Positions 25,886 through 37,182 of a stretch of 64,000 nt of DNA are shown here, one piece after another. The translations under genes and the position numbers were made by a program. The stretch spans positions 21,769,755 to 21,833,754 of the forward strand of contig OY855903.1 in NCBI GenBank assembly GCA_963693305.1, in the 5' to 3' direction. Numbering within the stretch: the stretch's first letter is position 1; each line of letters opens with the position of its first letter. Origin of the DNA: Meandrina meandrites. Its lineage: Eukaryota; Cnidaria; Anthozoa; Scleractinia; Meandrinidae. Below the pieces are notes generated by a model that was not told where the DNA came from, made no database searches, and was given only the letters and a program-made list of their open reading frames with translations.

Positions 25886-28800
25886 TCTTTCTTGGGATGT
25901 GTGTGTGTGGTGGGGGGGGGGGGGATGGGCAGGAAGTAATTGTTTTTTTTTTCTCACATGAAATTAATAGAGTTTGAGTGAAACATTAATTTGCATAATT
26001 TTGGATTTACATTGTACACCTCATTACAACATGTAACTACTGTAAGTTATTGTTCTTCTTTTTCGTTAACATCTAGGTTTTGAACAATTAGTCTTTTTCT
26101 TGACATGTTTTAATCTTACTCTGTGGATCAGCTGCAAGTACTAATCTCAGAACTTGCCTTTGTTTTTTATCAGTTCACAGCTTGTGTGGCAAAATAACAT
26201 TTTTAGCATTATTTAATTTTTTTTTCTATATTTGGTTTCCTAAATTTAGATAACAATATGTAATGTACCTGTTAACGGGAACTGCATTTAGTTCATTATT
26301 GTGTTTGTTTGTTTGTTTGTTTGATTGATTGTTTTTCTCTTTCTCCTTTTTTTTTGCGGGGGGGGGGGGGGGGGGGGGGAAGGGGGGAGGTTCAGTACAA
26401 GTTGGGCATAGTAATTAAATTAAATTAAATTTGCACTTTTTTTAATCCCTTTTCTTTTCTTATTTTTTTTTCTTTCATTTGTCAAGATTATGTTTCCTTA
26501 AGGTATCAGCCACCCTTCAGGACCGTCCGCGCGCCGATCACTTTAGCGCTTTTGTTTTTAATACAAACCCCTACAAACCATACATTTTCTGAAAGCTTAA
26601 TAGTTCCAGATTATGGATTTTTCCTTCAAAGTTAACAAAAACCTAAAAAAAAGCGATAGCGAAACTTTTTTGCGAAAGTATGTGTCTGTGCAAATCAAGC
26701 TCCACGTCCGCCGAAAATAAGCGGAAAAAAAAGATTAACACCGCATTTGCCTCTCAACAAGTTCCCCTTAAAAACCGTGTCTCAGATTTTTCACAAGTGG
26801 GTTTGTTCTTTTTTAATGAGCAGATAAAGTTAGGGAAGACAAATCACCAGCACTTCCTGTGGACAAATAGAGATTACTCGAAAACGAAAAAAGAAAACAA
26901 AAATTGCAGACACGGTTTTGGAGGAAAACTATCTGACTAGCAGCTGGCCAAATTTCAGCCAAATCGGTCGAGGGGCTGCCGACTTGGAGCTAAAAACGTA
27001 CGCTCATTTTGTCGAAATCTTCTTTCCGAGAAAAATAGCAAAACGTATTTTCGGCGGCGTCCTACCCGTAAAGGGATTACGACGCCTAAGCGTCAAAGTT
27101 GATGAATACCAGAAAGGGATCATCTTACTATAACAATAGGTACATGACAGGTAACATACAGCAGGCGATTTTAAGTTTACGCCGAACGTCGCGGGAAGTG
27201 CTCTTTACTTCGTTCTGTCACAGATCGCATTAGCACAGGTAAATAAATTCAAAATTCTGACTCCGCGCAAGGAGCCGCATTTCCGTAACTACTATTAATA
27301 CCACAAGTTGCTAATAAAATTTCTTGTTTATGGCAGAGAGACCAAAAATAATTGAATAGCTTTGAAGCCGCCGCATGTCCGCCACCGATGGATCGAAAGC
27401 CGAGAACGGATGCTCGATTTATCTCAAATACCCTGCTTTTTTCAGTCGTGGAAAATGCAAGATTTCTCTCATGCGACGGGCAGCTTTCGTTTTGGCACTG
27501 GAGCATCCAAGTCGAACCAAGGCCATTTTTATTGCCGACATTTTCGACCATTTTCAAGGAGTTCGACATTTCCTTGGCAAAATCGACAAGTCACCGCTTC
27601 GTCGAACTTTTCCTGTAGCCTTTCGCCAGCTATTATGGAATGGCCACTGAGCTTCTGCCATGTCTCTCCTGCTTCATCATTATCCCGTTCTTCCACAGGA
27701 ATCTTTGAGCGGCTCGCACTTTTTGTAGTACGAGCGCGAGCCTTTGTCACTTTACGATAATTTTTCAGCCCAGTCTGCGCTGAACGCTTTTTTATGCCTT
27801 GGCATGATAGAAGAGAACGGACAGGACCTTTTTATTCTTCTTTACCGAACTGAAACAGACGCCGCGAACTCGCAAATTTCTTGCGTGATACAATGGAGCT
27901 GAGCGACGTTTCGTGACGCGTTGACAAGTTATCCAGTACATGACAAGACTTGTCAACGGCTAATTAACATAATTGACCCAGTTAAAACTTTTACGCTCAA
28001 TAACTCCGCGCAGAATTAAAATTTTTTAGTGGAATTTTTTTTAAAAGAACGCTCTTGAAGAGCTTTATCTCAACATTACAAAATCCCAAACTTCGAAAAT
28101 GGAACTTTTTTAACCCTGGCTGATACCTTAATGGGGTTTCATTGCAGTGGACTAGATACATGTATAATAAATATGGGGTGGGATATTGCTTACAAATACC
28201 CTAACATACAATGTATCACATTTGCCGTAAGCTGCCTTTTAGTTCATGTACAACTTTGTTAATTTGTGTGCTTGATTGTTGCTCTAAGAGGCTGTTTATA
28301 TGGAGAAAAGGTGGCCTGGACAGGAAAATCACTGTCCATACAGAGCTTTCAGGGATGAAAGAGCTTTTCGATATATTTATAAATACATGTACACGTAGCA
28401 ATATGCAGTTTGTCAGCTACATATGTACAGTACATTCATGAGTACATTGTATACCGTGTACATGACAATGTATAAATTATAAATTTTAGGCTTCATAAAC
28501 CAAATCTGTAAATTAAATATTCAATAATAATGTTTTCTAGTTGTTATATCTATTTTCCTCTTTCTTTCTTTTCATGTGTCAAAACATTCATATAATTACC
28601 TTTTACCATGATAATTATATGTATATTCCTTAAACAAATAAAAATAAAATTTACAAAAAATTGAATTTACTCTACCCTGCTATAAGACACAAAATAAGCA
28701 TGTCCATATATTAAATAAAAAGCTACATGTACTCCAAGGGTCAAACCTGAGCTTTAATTGGAGCTTGTTTTCTCCTTGACCTCACAACACTGTATCTGGA

Positions 28801-31800
28801 AAAGTACATGCAAAGTTCAATAAGGAGCAAGACCTATATTCAAAATAGAATTTTCTTTTTTTTCCCTTTTAATACTATTATGTTCTCAAAGATACTAGCC
28901 TTTTCTAACAAATAAAGACAAAATAATGTCCTTTACCATTTAACTATAAACATACATATGTAGTTTATATTTTTCTTACAGGTTTTGTTTTGTTACCTTG
29001 TAACAACAGGGTTATCTTTTAGTACTGCCCTTTGCCTTCTGTAATGAAAAATAAAAAAAAATCCAAAGACTCAGACCACCATCACATGTAAAATAATTTA
29101 ATTATTATGGCAAACAATCAAAGCATGTACATGTACATTGTGTAATTAAATTTACAACCATACATTACAACCATTTATCACTTACACTGTAAGAAATGTT
29201 TTGAATTCAAGCAGGTTCAATTTTATTCTTGGTTCAAATTTTATCTTTCTTTGTTTTTAAGTATGGTAATGTATGAGTTTAAACAAAAGAAAACAAAATG
29301 TGTTGCTCCAGAAAATATCCCTACCCCTCCCACAGAAGGTTTTTTGGTTTGAATCAGGCCAACCCTCTGGAAATTCCAGTTAAGCCACATACCTTTCTTT
29401 AAAAATTCTGGCTTATGAGACCCCCTACCCCCTTGGAATTTCCACTGACCTTCCATGCATGGGGAGGGTATGGAAATTTCCTGGAACTGCACAATGTAAA
29501 CCAAGGATGAAATTGAACCACAACATTATAATCAGATAAAATAAATTTGTCAGTTCTATAGATCATTTTAGGAAAAAAGATCTTGCTGCCATTAAGGGCC
29601 ATAACCTGTAACACCTGTAACAGCCGAGTTAACTTGATGTTGCAGGTGAAGATGTTGATTGGTGCTACATGTACATGTATGTTACACTTGTGTATAGAGG
29701 GAAATGCTACAGGTGATAACTTCAATGAAAGGGCTGCTTAAAAATGTAATAACAGTCCTTTATAATAAAGCATTAGCTGGAGAATATCAACTGAAGGAAA
29801 TGCATGTTACATGTACATACATATACATGTATTCTGTGTCACTTTAGTCTGGCAAAAGACTGCTTCACTCTTTCACAAGAAAATGTTACTATACCTCTCA
29901 ATGAAACCTGCAGAAGATCTTCTTGACAACACCTTTTTGTTCACAGATTCTACATTTGGTTGAACTTTTCTTCTGTCCAACTTTAATGCATTTTGAGACC
30001 TCCACACATGAGAATTCTGCAAAATAGATCATACATGAAAACAAACTAATTAAGACTGTAATTTCATTTTAAATCTTTATACTATTAATCTGTACAATAG
30101 AAACATGAGTCAACCTGGCTAGCTTTTAGCTTGGGTTTGAAAAGTGTGAATCCTGAGATCATACATGTATAATTATGTGTAATCAGAAAAGTTTAATGCA
30201 CATGTTGCAGTTAATTTTTTTCTTTATCAGTTGAATTTTATTCTTCCTTTGTTTTTGGGTATGGTAATGTGTGATGACGAGTTTAAAAAGAAAAGGAAAA
30301 CTAAAACTAAACTGAAAAAAATTAACTGCAACAATTACACGTACACAACCCAAAAATTTCTTATACTGTGGAATGCAAATGCTTGTTTTCCACAAGTTTC
30401 TCCAAAGATTACATAGGCATACATACTTCACCTGGACACCGTTCCAACTAAAAGTTTCTCAGCCATCCTCTTTTTACCATAATTAATTTTATTAAATGTA
30501 AAAATAAAAGCAGTACTAAATGCCAGTGTAGCCCGTCATGAAAGGTCAGTTATCTTCTTGTTCCCCAACCCAAACCCAAAACAAGAGAGTGATGTATCAA
30601 TTCTGAGCACAATCAAGTTTGACTGCTCTGCTTCTGCAGCCAGTTTCCAACAAAACTAGTGACAAGCAACTTACAGTTTTTGTATTTCCCCTTCTGCTGG
30701 AAATGAAGAGTGACACTTTATGTTAACAGAGGATTTTTGATCCTCACACCACATTTTTCTTACATGTACAAATTTAATAGATGTTCAAGCACAGATATAT
30801 GTGTTGTGGTTCAATTTTATCCTTGGTTCATTGAAATTACATTTCCCTTTGTTTTGAACTCATACATTACCATGCCCAAAAACAAAGGAAAATAAAATTT
30901 GACTTGAACCACGGATAAAATTGAACCACAACATTTGTACATGGAAGTGGCCTATATGTAACTGCCTGAAAATAAACAATCAATACATCACGCCCTATAA
31001 TGACAATAACATTGTTGGGAATGGCATCTTAATACTTATGGTAAACTACCTGATTTTGTGTTGAATACACTGGCCTTTGTACCAGTTTACTTTTGCTAGC
31101 CGTTTTGGAGAATTTCGCTCCTTGTTTCTGACCAGCACTCCCACTTGGCAAGTTTTCTTTTCTTAATACATAAGGATTCAGTTTTCTTTTACTTCCAATT
31201 TGAGCAGGAATCCCAGGTTTGGTCCATTTCAGGGTGGATCTTGAAGGCTTGGATTTCTTTGCACTTTTTTTTTGGCCAAGGCTACTTGAAGCAGTCGGCT
31301 TTGTTTTTGACCATTTATAAGATCCTTGAACATTTGACATGGATGGAGCTTTGGCATGAATCATTGCAGATGATTTAACTTTAGTGAAGAATGAACTTGG
31401 CAACTGTCCTGTGTTTGTGTTTGATTTCTTAGTGTAAAGTTCTGAATCTGAAAGGCTTTTACCATCCTCGGATGACAAGGCAGAACTTGTAACACTTTGT
31501 TTCGACCACTTCAATGCTGACTTCTGTGCAACGGTCTTCCCAAAGGCCTCCTTTTTATTTAAAACATAAGGGTTGCTCGATGTCAAGCTAAGGCTTGGCT
31601 GTAAAGATGAAGAGTTATGCACCTTATCTACAGAGTTCAGTGGCAATACCACCTGTGGAAGTAATGACATTGTACGCGGTAATACTTTAGGTGCTTTTTC
31701 TGATAGTAGTTTGGAATCATTTTGTTTTGATACAGCTTTGGTATCCTTTTTATTTAAAGCATAAGGGTTTCTCAATGCTGCATTAAAGCTTGGCTGCAAA

Positions 31801-34800
31801 GATGAAGAGCTATGTGTCTTATTTACAGATTTCTGGGGTGATACAGCATGTGGAGGTAATACTGCTGTCTTTGTTGATGATGTAGGCATTGATGCTGATA
31901 ATTTTGAGTCATCGTTGTTTAGCATGGCTCTGTTGAAAGAAATTGATTTTGTGTCTTTTGCAGCCAGAGATAATCCAGAAGATCCAGGGATCGCTGTAAC
32001 ACTCATGTTAGTCGTTGCAGTGTTTGAACCTGAAATTACACAACACAGATACAATAAATTTTAAGTTACAGTTCTGGTATAGCAAGCCATACTTTTACAA
32101 TCATTATGACATTAAACAGTTTATATTCATTAAAACGAAAACTCCAACAAATAAATTCATATTATTAAGTGATTAAAAAGGTGTTATCATCAGGTTTAAA
32201 CAGATTTGGTAGAAAAGAGATTTAACCTGAAAACTTGCTTTATACACGTAACAACACATGCAACAACATTTTCGGTTTCGCAATAAGTTACCGACTAGTT
32301 CTGACTTAAATGCCGTAAATGTCTAACAGAGACTAAAGAAATTCATTACGTGTATCCAAGCAAAGGTCTATAAAGTTTAATCAAATTTAACTTTATTCGA
32401 CAAAGCTTGATTAAAACATGTCTTGCATGAGCTGTGAATTTAATCAATATTCAAATATTGCAATTTTGATTAATATTTTCCTTGTGATTTTCCAAATATG
32501 GTATGGTACTTATTGTAATGGCATCGAAAGTGCAAGCACTGTGTTAAATACAACTCATTGGGAGTAACACGTTTTAACCCTTATGGGTTTCTGATAAAAC
32601 TTATACCTGAACCAGAGCTGGTTATCTTTCTTCTGTCCAGACTATATGAAGACTTTTTTATTGCCATCTGTCCTCTGCTAAGTTTGTGAGGTGGGCCCAA
32701 GACTGAAGGCTTCTTTTCTTTATCTGGCTGTTTACTTCTTTGCCAAGAAAATGATTTTTTGTCGTTGTTTGACATGTTATTATTCCTTGAAGGTAAATGG
32801 CTTCCAGAGCCACCTGCTATTGGCCCAGTCTGTTTATGCGATTCAATGAGATCTGTAGAATCAAATCAAGAGATTATGGCATTACTGTAGATAACACAGT
32901 TTAAAATACATTTAAAAAAATTAAGCCTAAATTGTTAGTATATTGCTGACAGGTCCTAGTATCTAAAAAATTGTACATGGACCATACTAAGCAGGGCATC
33001 TGACAGGATGCGGTGGTGCAGAACTGCATAATTCGCTGACTTCCGCATCTTCCGCATCTTGAGAACATTTTCCGCATAAAACAGAGAAATTTGTTTCATA
33101 TTAACGATTAAGCAGCTGTGTACCATCCTCACAAACATAAATTTCGAAGAAATGGATTATTTTGACACAGTTTTTCTCCTAAAATAGCGACGAAAACACG
33201 GCACTTCGATCGTGAGCAATTTTTAACCTCCAGGCGTTCCTCACGTCTTTTCGTGATGGGCCTGGACACCAGTTGTCTTTTTTCGCTTCTTTCGCTCGTT
33301 CGGTCTTCCGAAAATTCTTCTGTGGTTACCTGTAGTATATGGATAAATTTGTCATCAAAGAGACCAAGACGAAGGATCCCCACTTCACTGTACAGTTGCC
33401 ACAAGTTGACCTCACGGGCTAGATGAGCGACGAATTAAGTGAAGCGAGCTTGAGGCCGCAAAGTGTTCTGTGAGCAACGTGCCATAATGAAGACGAAGGA
33501 CTTTGTTGAAAGTCTAATATCAGCAAAGGATTGAGTGAACCAGTATCCTGGAGTTTTCTATGTAGATAATGGACTGTTATTTTGTTCAACGTGCAATGTT
33601 GTAGCAGATCACGTAGCACCTTGAATTGTATTGTTTATGCATAAGAAGAAAATCAACTTCAGCCAACAAAATAACGGTTGTGTTATTTTCATTGAACATC
33701 GCATAATTGATAAGATAATTTCATAACATACCAAAATACAAATGAAAATAACTGGAAAAGCCCAAATACCGATATATATTTTTTTGTTTAAAATTAGCCT
33801 GTGAGCAGACTCTCGACTTCGGGGGCAGCTCGATTTTGGCTGCATGAAAAGGGGTGATTTTTGGCGAGTGAAGCTAGCCGAAAATTTCCGCATAATCCAA
33901 CGTGTTTTCCGCATAATCAGCACTTTCTTCCGCATAATGTTCCTGAAAATTTCCGCATAATTTGTTATTTTTTTCCGCACCCTATCAGATGCCCTGACTA
34001 AGACTATAATTATAACTTTGTGTTCTCAAGTCTTGAAAAATATTTTTATATAGTCTACTGTTAATGCATCAGTCAATTCCAGCAGTGCCCATCCCCCCCC
34101 CCCCCCCCCGGGCTAACCCCCGGGCATTAGCATTATTTTGTTTAAAAAAAAATTGGCAAATTCCCCGGGGTGGGGGTGAAGGAACCGGGCAAATGCCCCG
34201 CTCCCGGGTTAATTGTTTTCAATCTCTCAATAGGTGATATAAGAATATAATACAAGTTGTTGCTTCTTAGCAATGAAGAAATATCTAAAATTGAGCAAAT
34301 ATACCTTTAAAAACATCTATGAGCATCCACAAGCTTCTCTAGTCCTTCATGGACTAGTTAATCTGGAACGTACATGTAGTCCACGTCTTGGCCTATAAAC
34401 GCCTCCATCACGAATACGCGACTCATTCCATGGTTTTGAAACCACGTGTCAAATTCCCGGGGGTCAACCCGAGGTACGCAAATGCCCCACCCTCAGGACG
34501 GGCAACATTAGGAAATGCCCCGCGGTTGCCCGGGGGGGGGGGGGATGGGCACTGCTGGAATTGACTGATGCATAACCTTTCTTAAAACAGCCGTGTCCTA
34601 AGTTTGTAGTTTAAACCTTCACTGAGTCATTATTATTAGTATACATGTACATGTATATAATGCAGAAGGCTAAACTACAGAATACAGAGCCACTTCTTTG
34701 CATGTCGTTGAATTATAGCATCTACAGTGTTATACCAGGTGAATTGAAAACACAGACTCCCGATCCGGGGACTATATGTACCTACTGACCTCACTCCACA

Positions 34801-36277
34801 GACTAATTTATGGACTACCCTACAGACTACCCCTGCAGACTACCCTATAAAATCAACCAAATTTGCTTGCACATTTTACTTGAAATCCAACTTGAGAATC
34901 CAACCCAAAAATGCAACTCGAAATTTAAGTCAGAAGTTACACTGTAGTCTGTCTCACCATAAAAGAAAAATTTGGTTGATTACCAGGCTGCATTTTATGT
35001 AGGTTACGCCGCTGATCTTTGGCATGGATTTAAAAAGTTTGCGGCGTACTGGCATACAGATTACTTATTTTATATAAGAATAACAAAGAACCTTGACTTT
35101 TAAAACCTTGCCGTATCTTCGGCGTTGGATGTACCGTATTTTCTCAATTACACGCCCCCGGCGTTTATTTCAAAATTGGCCTTGTGGACCTGGCGTTCAT
35201 TTGAAGCCGGCGTTAAATCAGGGCCCAGCGTTTATTAATGAAGTGAAATTTTCTGAATTTTTTTTTCAGATTGATCTTTTATCACCCATCCTCCAGAACT
35301 AGGGCAGTTTCTCAATGCAGAACGGGTTTTTCCCTTGGTGCCGTCCTGGCAAACTGTCCCTGAGTCTTTGAAGATGATTATTTCCAAAAATTACAGCATT
35401 ATATACAGCAAATGAATGTTGCAATCAGGATATGCGGCAAACAAAACGCAGAGAATACCTTAAAAAATAGGAGCAAGTATGGTTCAAAGTTTTATGTTCG
35501 GCATAAACGTTTTTAAGATTATCAAAATACCATAGCGTACTAGTATGTTGAAGTAATACTATTTAATATGAGAAAAATCAACTTGTTGGTTTGAATGCAA
35601 ATAAACGCCGGGGCCTCGATTAAACGCCCCCGGAGTTTATTTAAAAAACAGCCATTTTTACCTCGCGTTTATACGAGGCCGGCGTTTAATCGGGGTCCGG
35701 CGTTTAATTAAAAAAATACGGTACACGGTATGCACCCTGGGTTGATTATTTGGGAAGTTCAGAGGGGTAGGTCCGTTGTGTAGTCCATGAAGTACTCCAT
35801 AGGATAGTCTGTGAAGTGCGGGTCAGTGGGTAGTCCGCAGACCGGGAATCAGTGTTTTCAACTCACCCATGTTATACCTCGTTCTACAAAGAGTTGAGGC
35901 ACATAATTTGTAAATGAGGTGGACCAAAGTGGCCCTGAATTCTGTAGTTGCTATGTTACTTTCCATAGCACTTTTCATGCAAACTTCGTGATTTGTCGCT
36001 TGGGCCCACTTTATACGCCGCACTTCACATGAGCCGAGACGACTGAGCAAAAAAACCTTCATGTAATAAGCAAATTATAAGCTCACTTTGATCGAAGCTC
36101 ACAAACATGTTTCTAGCGATATAAACTTAATTTAAGCCACATTTGTTCTACCAAATACTAAAGACACAACAGAGAGTTGTTTAAATTAAAATAGTAACAA
36201 CAAAAGGTGTGAAAAGGCTAGAACTTACTCTTTAGAAACGCAATTTGTGCTTTCAGCTTCGACGAGTCGTCCGCCAT
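20726..36277 (-). CDS. ZC3H3: Zinc finger CCCH domain-containing protein 3 orthologue
   Basis: Coding exons in transcript order: 36277-36229, 32852-32607, 32029-31050, 30016-29895, 29038-28997, 28795-28747, 25440-25308, 24147-24064, 23201-23042, 22385-22294, 21588-21522, 21421-21352, 21250-21119, 20995-20726. All junctions keep frame, giving 831 residues plus stop. The N-terminus (KLKAQIAFLKNLIESHK) resembles the vertebrate ZC3H3 leader helix. The long third exon is Ser/Lys-rich with diverged repeats around NPY(A/V)L(N/R)K. GGVSYKTSSNKL and SRVLRRSI precede five CCCH fingers starting near residue 645: C-x8-C-x5-C-x3-H, C-x7-C-x6-C-x3-H, C-x7-C-x4-C-x3-H, C-x7-C-x5-C-x3-H and C-x8-C-x5-C-x3-H. 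The family acts in nuclear mRNA polyadenylation, export and RNA surveillance. The exons at 29038-28997 and 28795-28747 are short and less certain. It is divergently paired with the phosphatase gene. Confidence 0.88.
22637..22920 (+). mobile_element. tRNA-related SINE relic with duplicated B-box segment
   Basis: A B-box-like segment (GAGGCCTGGGTCCAATTCC) occurs twice in tandem (about 22674-22731). It is followed by CTGGGTTGAGTTTGTTGTTG, GGTTCT, CTCCAAGGGTTTTCTCC and CCAGTTTTCCTCCCTCCGCC. From memory this downstream part resembles the conserved core of eumetazoan SINEs (Nin-type). Further degraded SINE-like sequence (GGGCAAGACACTTTACT on the minus strand) extends to about 22990. It lies in a ZC3H3 intron. 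Confidence 0.55.
23845..24050 (+). mobile_element. tRNA-derived SINE, copy 1
   Basis: A tRNA-like head at 23881-23959 has pairing ends (GAGTCTC with GGGACTC), an A box TAGCTCAGTTGG at 23891-23902, an anticodon-like loop CCGGTAT, and a B box GGTTCAATTCC at 23936-23946. It is not called a tRNA gene because conserved non-tRNA sequence lies on both sides (ATATCAACCTAGTAAATGG before; TTTTTCTTTGTC and AAGCTTAAAATTTGCCATCTT after). The same arrangement recurs on the minus strand at 59770-60060. Confidence 0.7.
24399..24808. mobile_element. 410-bp near-perfect foldback element
   Basis: Two arms of about 185 bp pair almost throughout. Landmarks are GCCATGTTCTAAAC, GGGGACTGGGTACGAACATA, GGGGCACGTCATCTGAAAGA and TTTAAAC...AAAGGCATGGTACACTT, all repeated as exact or near-exact inverses. 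The loop is about 40 bp. No coding content. It lies in a ZC3H3 intron. Confidence 0.75.
24970..25103. mobile_element. 134-bp foldback MITE
   Basis: AGACT...GAGCAGCCCCTATTTTT, GCAGTCCGTC and AGCGTGAAGCGAAAAA pair with their inverses on the right (TTTTTCGCTTCACGCT, GACGGACTGC, AAAAATAGGGGCTGC). The apex AGAGCAC...GTGCTCT also pairs, so almost the entire element is one hairpin. Confidence 0.7.
25849..25883. repeat. (GCTT)n microsatellite
   Basis: About eight tetranucleotide copies, followed by a GT run and a G homopolymer near 25910-25924. A second G homopolymer lies at about 26357-26380. These low-complexity tracts sit in the ZC3H3 intron between 25440 and 28747. Confidence 0.9.
26502..28127 (-). 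mobile_element. TTAA-flanked Kolobok-like DNA transposon relic
   Basis: A 1626-bp element begins GGTATCAGCCA and ends with its inverse TGGCTGATACC. It is flanked by TTAA on both sides (26498-26501 and 28128-28131). TTAA target sites with GG-starting ends fit Kolobok better than piggyBac. Decayed transposase sequence is present on the minus strand. The element is far too short to be autonomous. Confidence 0.8.
27249..27800 (-). pseudogene. Transposase fragment inside the TTAA element
   Basis: Reading from 27800 downward there is MPRHKKAF..., then in a shifted frame a basic stretch, CRFCQGNVELLENG, and in a third frame GLGSTW, C-x4-C, FEINRASVLGFRSIGGGHAA and an FNYF segment, all broken by frameshifts and stops. 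The INRA/GFRSIGGGH region resembles the Mutator-like transposase domain found in animal Kolobok/MULE-type proteins. The catalytic C-terminal part is absent. It is a dead N-terminal remnant. Confidence 0.6.
29216..29525. repeat. Foldback element related to the one at 30802
   Basis: The ends GGTTCAATTTTATTCTTGGTT and AACCAAGGATGAAATTGAACC are inverses with few mismatches. The same end sequence flanks the compact element at 30802-30933, and a partial copy (TTGAATTTTATTCTTC, TATGGTAATGTGTGATGA) lies at 30231-30280. All three are within ZC3H3 introns. Confidence 0.55.
30802..30933. mobile_element. 132-bp MITE of the TGTTGTGGTTCAATTTTATC family
   Basis: The ends TGTTGTGGTTCAATTTTATC and its inverse are perfect over 20 bp and pairing continues inward. 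Internally CCTTTGTTTTG pairs with CAAAGG-containing sequence. Confidence 0.7.
32992..33996. mobile_element. 1005-bp hAT-like non-autonomous element
   Basis: The left end CAGGGCATCTGACAGGATGC and the right end GCACCCTATCAGATGCCCTG are inverses with few mismatches. The CAGGG start is typical of hAT ends. It is flanked by ACTAAG on both sides (32986-32991 and 33997-34002), shorter than the usual 8-bp hAT duplication. The interior has many TTCCGCATAA copies near each end and no transposase. Confidence 0.65.
34064..34573. mobile_element. 510-bp inverted-repeat element in ZC3H3 intron 1
   Basis: ATGCATCAGTCAATTCCAGC at the left and its exact inverse at the right, each continuing into AGTGCCCATCC and a C (or G) homopolymer, then CCCGGG-rich arms with several short GGGGCATTTGCC-type inversions. 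There is no coding frame. Confidence 0.7.
35134..35721. mobile_element. 588-bp TA-flanked element with CCGTATTTT ends
   Basis: The ends CCGTATTTTCTCAATTA and TAATTAAAAAAATACGG are imperfect inverses, with TA on each side. Subterminal CGCCCCCGG(C/A)GTTTATT motifs are repeated in both orientations. TA target sites and this end sequence suit a Tc1/mariner-like MITE. It lies in ZC3H3 intron 1. Confidence 0.65.
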
Positions 36278-36705
36278 GTTGGTTGAGTCCTTTTATGCTG
36301 ACGTCACGGCCATCAAAACAATCACTGTTTCCAGGCTCCTTTTCCTCTGGAAAAGGAGAGTGGTCCTAGGAACGAGGTTACATACATACATACATACATA
36401 CATACTTTATTTGATAAGCTATGGCCCAACGTACTTCCGGTTTTGCGTGTGGCTTTTATGAAACGCTATAAAAAGAGCAGTGGTAAACCTAATTACGAGC
36501 CGGTAAAGAAGGTGGATAACGAGGTGTATAAGATGTTCATTAGCTAGAAGCCTATACATGTACCTACAGAGGATTAGGGCGCGTGTCGATTTTGCAATAA
36601 CCATTATAAAACATCCTGTAAGAAAGCAAAGAGAATCTACATTTTGATGAACAAAATAAAGGAGGGATTTCATTCTTTTTCTCAAGGTGTTTTCTAAAAG
36701 AAAAA

Positions 36706-36880
36706 GAAAACATGTTTTGCGTATTTCTATAAAGTTATAGAAACACTCGTGAAAGTTTTGGAGAACTCGAAAAAGCTGTGTAAACACGAGCCGATAGGCG
36801 AGTGTTCCGCAGCATTTCTCGTTCTCCAAAACTTCCACTCGTGTTTCTATTTAAAACGGGATAGAAACACGGAACATATT
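36706..36880. repeat. Foldback element in the divergent promoter region
   Basis: ATAGAAACACTCGTG, AAGTTTTGGAGAAC and an outer CGTATTTCTAT recur as inverses on the right (GTTCTCCAAAACTT, CACTCGTGTTTCTAT, ATAGAAACACGG). The arms are about 75 bp. Confidence 0.6.
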
Positions 36881-37108
36881 TTCTCAGTATTTTTTAAACA
36901 AAGAAACTCTGTGGTACCGCGGGGCAGTATTGAATTGAATGAAAAAATAAAAGCATTAAGCTACCTTTAAAATATATATGATTTTGAACCAATCATGGAA
37001 AAACTGAAAAACTACCTGAGGAATTTATCCCGTGTTAACTTTATTATTTTAATTTATTATCATGTAAATATATCTTACGAAAGCTCTTATCTAGCATTAA
37101 TGTCTACA

Positions 37109-37133
37109 ACCTCGTTCCCAGGGGAACGAGGTT
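37109..37133. repeat. AACCTCGTTCC palindrome
   Basis: AACCTCGTTCC, CCAGG linker-type bases, then GGAACGAGGTT form a perfect short hairpin. Related ends occur at 36367-36377 and at 59294-59364, so this is a dispersed sequence. Confidence 0.6.
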
Positions 37134-37182
37134 AAAATTATATGGTCAAGATTATAAATGCAAATCTAGCTCACTTTGACCA

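Larger units (their letters stand above)
36278..37182. promoter_or_regulatory. Shared upstream region of divergent ZC3H3 and ACP5-like genes
   Basis: About 0.9 kb separates the two start codons, which face away from each other, so both 5' UTRs and promoters should lie here or nearby. The span contains an (ACAT)n run (36380-36403), a foldback (36706-36880) and a 25-bp palindrome (37109-37133). No TATA or initiator assignment is convincing. Confidence 0.5.
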
